Of a stretch of 44,058 nt of DNA, positions 41,815 to 44,058 are shown piece after piece (positions within the stretch are counted from its first letter, which is position 1; the number at the start of each line of letters is the position of its first letter). Source of the stretch: Gammaproteobacteria bacterium SG8_30 (lineage in GTDB: Bacteria > Pseudomonadota > Gammaproteobacteria > Steroidobacterales > Steroidobacteraceae). Below the pieces are notes generated by a model, which worked only from the letters and a program-made list of their open reading frames with translations, had not been told where the DNA came from and ran no database searches. The position numbers and the translations under genes were made by a program. The stretch lies in the NCBI GenBank assembly GCA_001303245.1, contig LJNS01000030.1, positions 1 to 44,058 on the forward strand, read 5' to 3'.

Positions 41815-43256
41815 GAGGCTATCTCGGCAACCAGGCCCGCGGCGGGGGCGGCGGCGGCGGCGGCGGCCGCAAGGGCCAGCGTCATCGCGGCCGCGGCGGG
41901 CAGAGCCAGCACGAGGGCCTGCCGCAAGACGACTTCGTCGAGGGTGGCGAGAGCGACATCATCTCGCCGGAGGAGCTCGCGGCTTCGCGGCGCTCTATGA
42001 ACCTGACCGAGCTCAAGACCAAGCCGGTGCACGAGCTGGTGCAGATGGCCGAGTCCATGGGGCTCGAGAACACGGCGCGCCAGCGCAAGCAGGACGTGAT
42101 CTTCTCGATCCTGAAGGCGCACGCCAAGAGCGGCGAGGACATCTACGGTGACGGCGTGCTCGAGATCCTGCAGGACGGCTTCGGCTTCCTGCGCTCAGCC
42201 GAGGGCTCTTACCTGGCCGGTCCCGACGACATCTACGTGAGCCCGTCGCAGATCCGGCGCTTCAATCTTCGCACCGGCGACTCGCTGTCGGGCCTGATCC
42301 GTCCCCCCAAGGACGGCGAGCGTTACTTCGCGCTGCTCAAGGTCGGCGAGATCAACTACGACTCGCCGGAGAGTGCCCGGCACAAGCTGTTGTTCGAGAA
42401 CCTGACGCCGCTGCACCCGACCAAGCGCCTAAAGCTCGAGCAGGGCAACGGCTCCACCGAGGACCTGACGGCGCGCGTGATCGACCTCGTGGCGCCGCTC
42501 GGCAAGGGCCAGCGCGGCCTGATCGTCTCGCCGCCCAAGGCCGGCAAGACGATGCTGTTGCAGAACATCGCCACGTCGATTGCGGGCAATCACCCCGAGG
42601 TGTTCCTGATGGTGCTGCTCATCGACGAGCGGCCCGAGGAAGTCACCGAGATGGCGCGGACCGTCAAGGGGGAAGTGGTCGCCAGCACCTTCGACGAGCC
42701 CGCCAGCCGCCACGTGCAGGTCGCCGAGATGGTGATCGAGAAGGCCAAGCGCCTCGTCGAGCACAAGCGCGACGTCGTGATCCTCCTCGATTCGATCACG
42801 CGCCTGGCACGGGCCTACAACACCGTGGTGCCCAGTTCCGGCAAGGTTCTCACGGGCGGTGTCGACGCCAACGCGCTGCAGCGTCCGAAGCGTTTCTTCG
42901 GCGCCGCGCGCAACGTCGAGGAAGGGGGGTCGCTGACGATCATCGCGACGGCGCTGATCGACACCGGCTCGCGCATGGACGACGTGATCTACGAGGAGTT
43001 CAAGGGGACCGGCAACTCCGAGATCCACCTCGACCGCCGCATCGCCGAGAAGCGCGTCTTCCCGGCCGTCAACATCAACCGTTCCGGGACGCGTCGCGAG
43101 GAGCTGATCACGGTGCCCGACGAGCTCGCCAAGATGTGGATCCTGCGCAAGCTGCTCCACCCGATGGACGAGCTGGCGGCGATCGAGTTCCTGATCGGCA
43201 AAATGAAGGACACCAAGACCAACGGGGAATTCTTCGACGCCATGAAGCGGGGCTAG
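41811..43256 (+). CDS. rho: transcription termination factor Rho with N-terminal RG-rich extension
   Basis: A 481-residue hexameric RNA-dependent ATPase. The canonical Rho sequence begins at Met63 ([20 protein letters not shown], codon at 41997). It then has the cold-shock-like primary RNA site ([17 protein letters not shown]), Walker A PPKAGKT (about 240-246), Walker [18 protein letters not shown]-loop [12 protein letters not shown] and R-loop [18 protein letters not shown]. The 62 residues before Met63 are unusual: nine consecutive Gly, then [12 protein letters not shown] and an acidic segment. The GTG at 41811 overlaps the trxA stop and has GTGA coupling. No Shine-Dalgarno sequence is near Met63, so the extension is probably translated. 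Confidence 0.96.
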   Translation: MRGYLGNQARGGGGGGGGGRKGQRHRGRGGQSQHEGLPQDDFVEGGESDIISPEELAASRRSMNLTELKTKPVHELVQMAESMGLENTARQRKQDVIFSILKAHAKSGEDIYGDGVLEILQDGFGFLRSAEGSYLAGPDDIYVSPSQIRRFNLRTGDSLSGLIRPPKDGERYFALLKVGEINYDSPESARHKLLFENLTPLHPTKRLKLEQGNGSTEDLTARVIDLVAPLGKGQRGLIVSPPKAGKTMLLQNIATSIAGNHPEVFLMVLLIDERPEEVTEMARTVKGEVVASTFDEPASRHVQVAEMVIEKAKRLVEHKRDVVILLDSITRLARAYNTVVPSSGKVLTGGVDANALQRPKRFFGAARNVEEGGSLTIIATALIDTGSRMDDVIYEEFKGTGNSEIHLDRRIAEKRVFPAVNINRSGTRREELITVPDELAKMWILRKLLHPMDELAAIEFLIGKMKDTKTNGEFFDAMKRG

Positions 43257-43261
43257 CGAAC

Positions 43262-43290
43262 AGGGGACATTCCTATTTTCCTTTTCTCTG
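43262..43290 (+). repeat. GGGGACATTCCTATTTTCC repeat, copy A
   Basis: AGGGGACATTCCTATTTTCC followed by TTTTCTCTG, directly after the rho stop. It is in the same orientation as copy B (43319-43347) and differs from it at a few bases. Homologous degenerate copies lie at 4200-4276. Such short repeats are usually dispersed chromosomal elements mobilised by Y1-type transposases. Confidence 0.75.
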
Positions 43291-43318
43291 TAACTCGCTG
43301 ATTCTTGGGCGGGCCGCC

Positions 43319-43347
43319 AGGGGACATTCCTGTTTTCCTTTCCCCTG
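43319..43347 (+). repeat. GGGGACATTCCTGTTTTCC repeat, copy B
   Basis: AGGGGACATTCCTGTTTTCC followed by TTTCCCCTG. Copies A and B are direct repeats 57 bp apart. Copy B and the inverted copy C bracket 24 bp and can fold into a long hairpin. Confidence 0.75.
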
Positions 43348-43371
43348 CGCCGCAACGGCGATGTGCAGTCC

Positions 43372-43397
43372 GGGAAAGGAAGATAGGAATGTCCCCT
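43372..43397 (-). repeat. GGGGACATTCCTATCTTCC repeat, copy C (inverted)
   Basis: Read on the minus strand: AGGGGACATTCCTATCTTCC then TTTCCC. It is inverted relative to copies A and B. Its plus strand supplies AAAGGAAG and an ATG (43389) at ribosome-site spacing, the likely start of the following glycosylase gene. Confidence 0.75.
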
Positions 43398-44021
43398 TCC
43401 CCTGCCATCCGCTACCTCTCCAGGGACCCGGTCATGCGTGACCTGATCCGCGCCGCAGGGCCCTGTACGCTCAAGGCGCGGCGCGGGTTCTCTCCCTACG
43501 AGTCGCTGCTTAACTCGGTCGCACACCAGCAGCTGACGGCCAAGGCGGCCGCCACGATCCTGTCGCGCTTCCGCACCCTCTACGGAGACGGTCGCTTCCC
43601 CGAGCCCACGGAGCTCCTGGCAACACCCCTGGAAGCCCTGCGAGGCGCAGGGTTCTCGCGCGCCAAGGCCGCCTCGCTGCACGACATCGCGGCAAGGACG
43701 CTCGACGGAACGATTCCGGCACGGCGGTTCCTCGCCCGGCTTCCGGACGAGGCGATCGTCGAGCGCCTCACCTCGGTGCGCGGCGTGGGCAGATGGACCG
43801 TCGAGATGTTCCTCATCTTCACGCTGGCGCGACCCGACGTCCTGCCCGTGGAAGACTACGGCGTGAGAAGGGGCTTTCGCTGCGCCTACGGCGGCGCGGA
43901 GCTGCCGCAGCCACGCGAGCTCGCCGGTTTCGGAGAGCGCTGGGCTCCGTACCGGAGTACGGCGGCGTGGTACCTATGGCGTGCCGTCGACATGCACGAG
44001 GCGGCGTTCGGCCGGGCCTGA
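43389..44021 (+). CDS. DNA-3-methyladenine glycosylase II (AlkA-like)
   Basis: A 210-residue HhH-GPD glycosylase that excises alkylated purines. Features are FSPYESLLNSVAHQQLTAKAAATILSRF, the helix-hairpin-helix LTSVRGVGRWTVEMFLIFTLAR, and PVEDYGVRRGF with the catalytic Asp at the position of AlkA Asp238. The N-terminal beta domain of E. coli AlkA is absent, as in the short archaeal and bacterial members. ATG 43389 lies inside repeat copy C; the in-frame ATG at 43434 is an alternative, but homologous proteins carry the RYLSRDPVM segment upstream of it, so 43389 is favoured. The gene ends 37 bases before the window edge. It complements the ATL protein in alkylation repair. Confidence 0.92.
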   Translation: MSPSPAIRYLSRDPVMRDLIRAAGPCTLKARRGFSPYESLLNSVAHQQLTAKAAATILSRFRTLYGDGRFPEPTELLATPLEALRGAGFSRAKAASLHDIAARTLDGTIPARRFLARLPDEAIVERLTSVRGVGRWTVEMFLIFTLARPDVLPVEDYGVRRGFRCAYGGAELPQPRELAGFGERWAPYRSTAAWYLWRAVDMHEAAFGRA

Positions 44022-44058
44022 TCCGGCGCAAGTGGACGGCGGCCGGATCGCCGGCCCG

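Overview
The window is a high-GC chromosomal segment of a gammaproteobacterium. The evidence is the divergent rhlB / trxA-rho block at the right end, a long PlsB, a SpeA-type arginine decarboxylase, a GreB factor, the small DUF3301 and DUF465 proteins, and a DUF1302-DUF1329-RND cluster of the kind found in Pseudomonas, Nevskiales and Steroidobacterales relatives. The exact genus cannot be read from the sequence. There is no tRNA, rRNA, CRISPR array, integrase or transposase. Two conserved genes (a UvrD-like helicase and the DUF1302 barrel) have broken frames, which may be true decay or draft-assembly errors.

Layout. 1-3.5 kb: a split UvrD/Rep helicase, a secreted methyltransferase and a Rid protein. 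3.6-9.1 kb (minus strand): an RRM RNA-binding protein with its terminator, an inverted pair of short dispersed repeats, two tandem DUF1838 proteins, arginine decarboxylase and a sulfurtransferase. 9.6-11.5 kb: homospermidine synthase converging on greB. 11.5-11.95 kb: a probable small RNA with a strong terminator. 12-17.95 kb: a methyltransferase, a LemA-TPM-TPM envelope operon, an L,D-transpeptidase, a 65-aa unknown, a glycosyltransferase and a 54-aa charged protein. 18-25.6 kb: an orphan contractile-tail sheath homologue, a fused 5-oxoprolinase, a 5'-shortened sodium:solute symporter, an alkyltransferase-like protein and an alpha/beta hydrolase. 25.7-28.5 kb: a small lipoprotein and plsB. 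28.6-35.7 kb: the DUF1302-DUF1329-propeller-RND operon. 35.7-41.2 kb (minus strand): a compact seven-gene operon from rhlB to arfB. 41.2-44 kb: trxA-rho, three more copies of the short repeat and an AlkA-like glycosylase.

How the genes work together. Two polyamine genes lie close together and imply an arginine-to-homospermidine route whose middle steps are encoded elsewhere. The most coherent little-understood system is the DUF1302 barrel, DUF1329 periplasmic protein, Asp-box propeller and RND permease, which together look like a trans-envelope machine for a hydrophobic substrate. RhlB and Rho face each other across one intergenic region, and both carry unusual Arg/Gly-rich tails. Candidate -10 boxes of the form TAGAnT, mostly without a clear -35, recur upstream of many genes. 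Non-ATG starts (TTG, GTG) and 4-nt stop/start overlaps are common.
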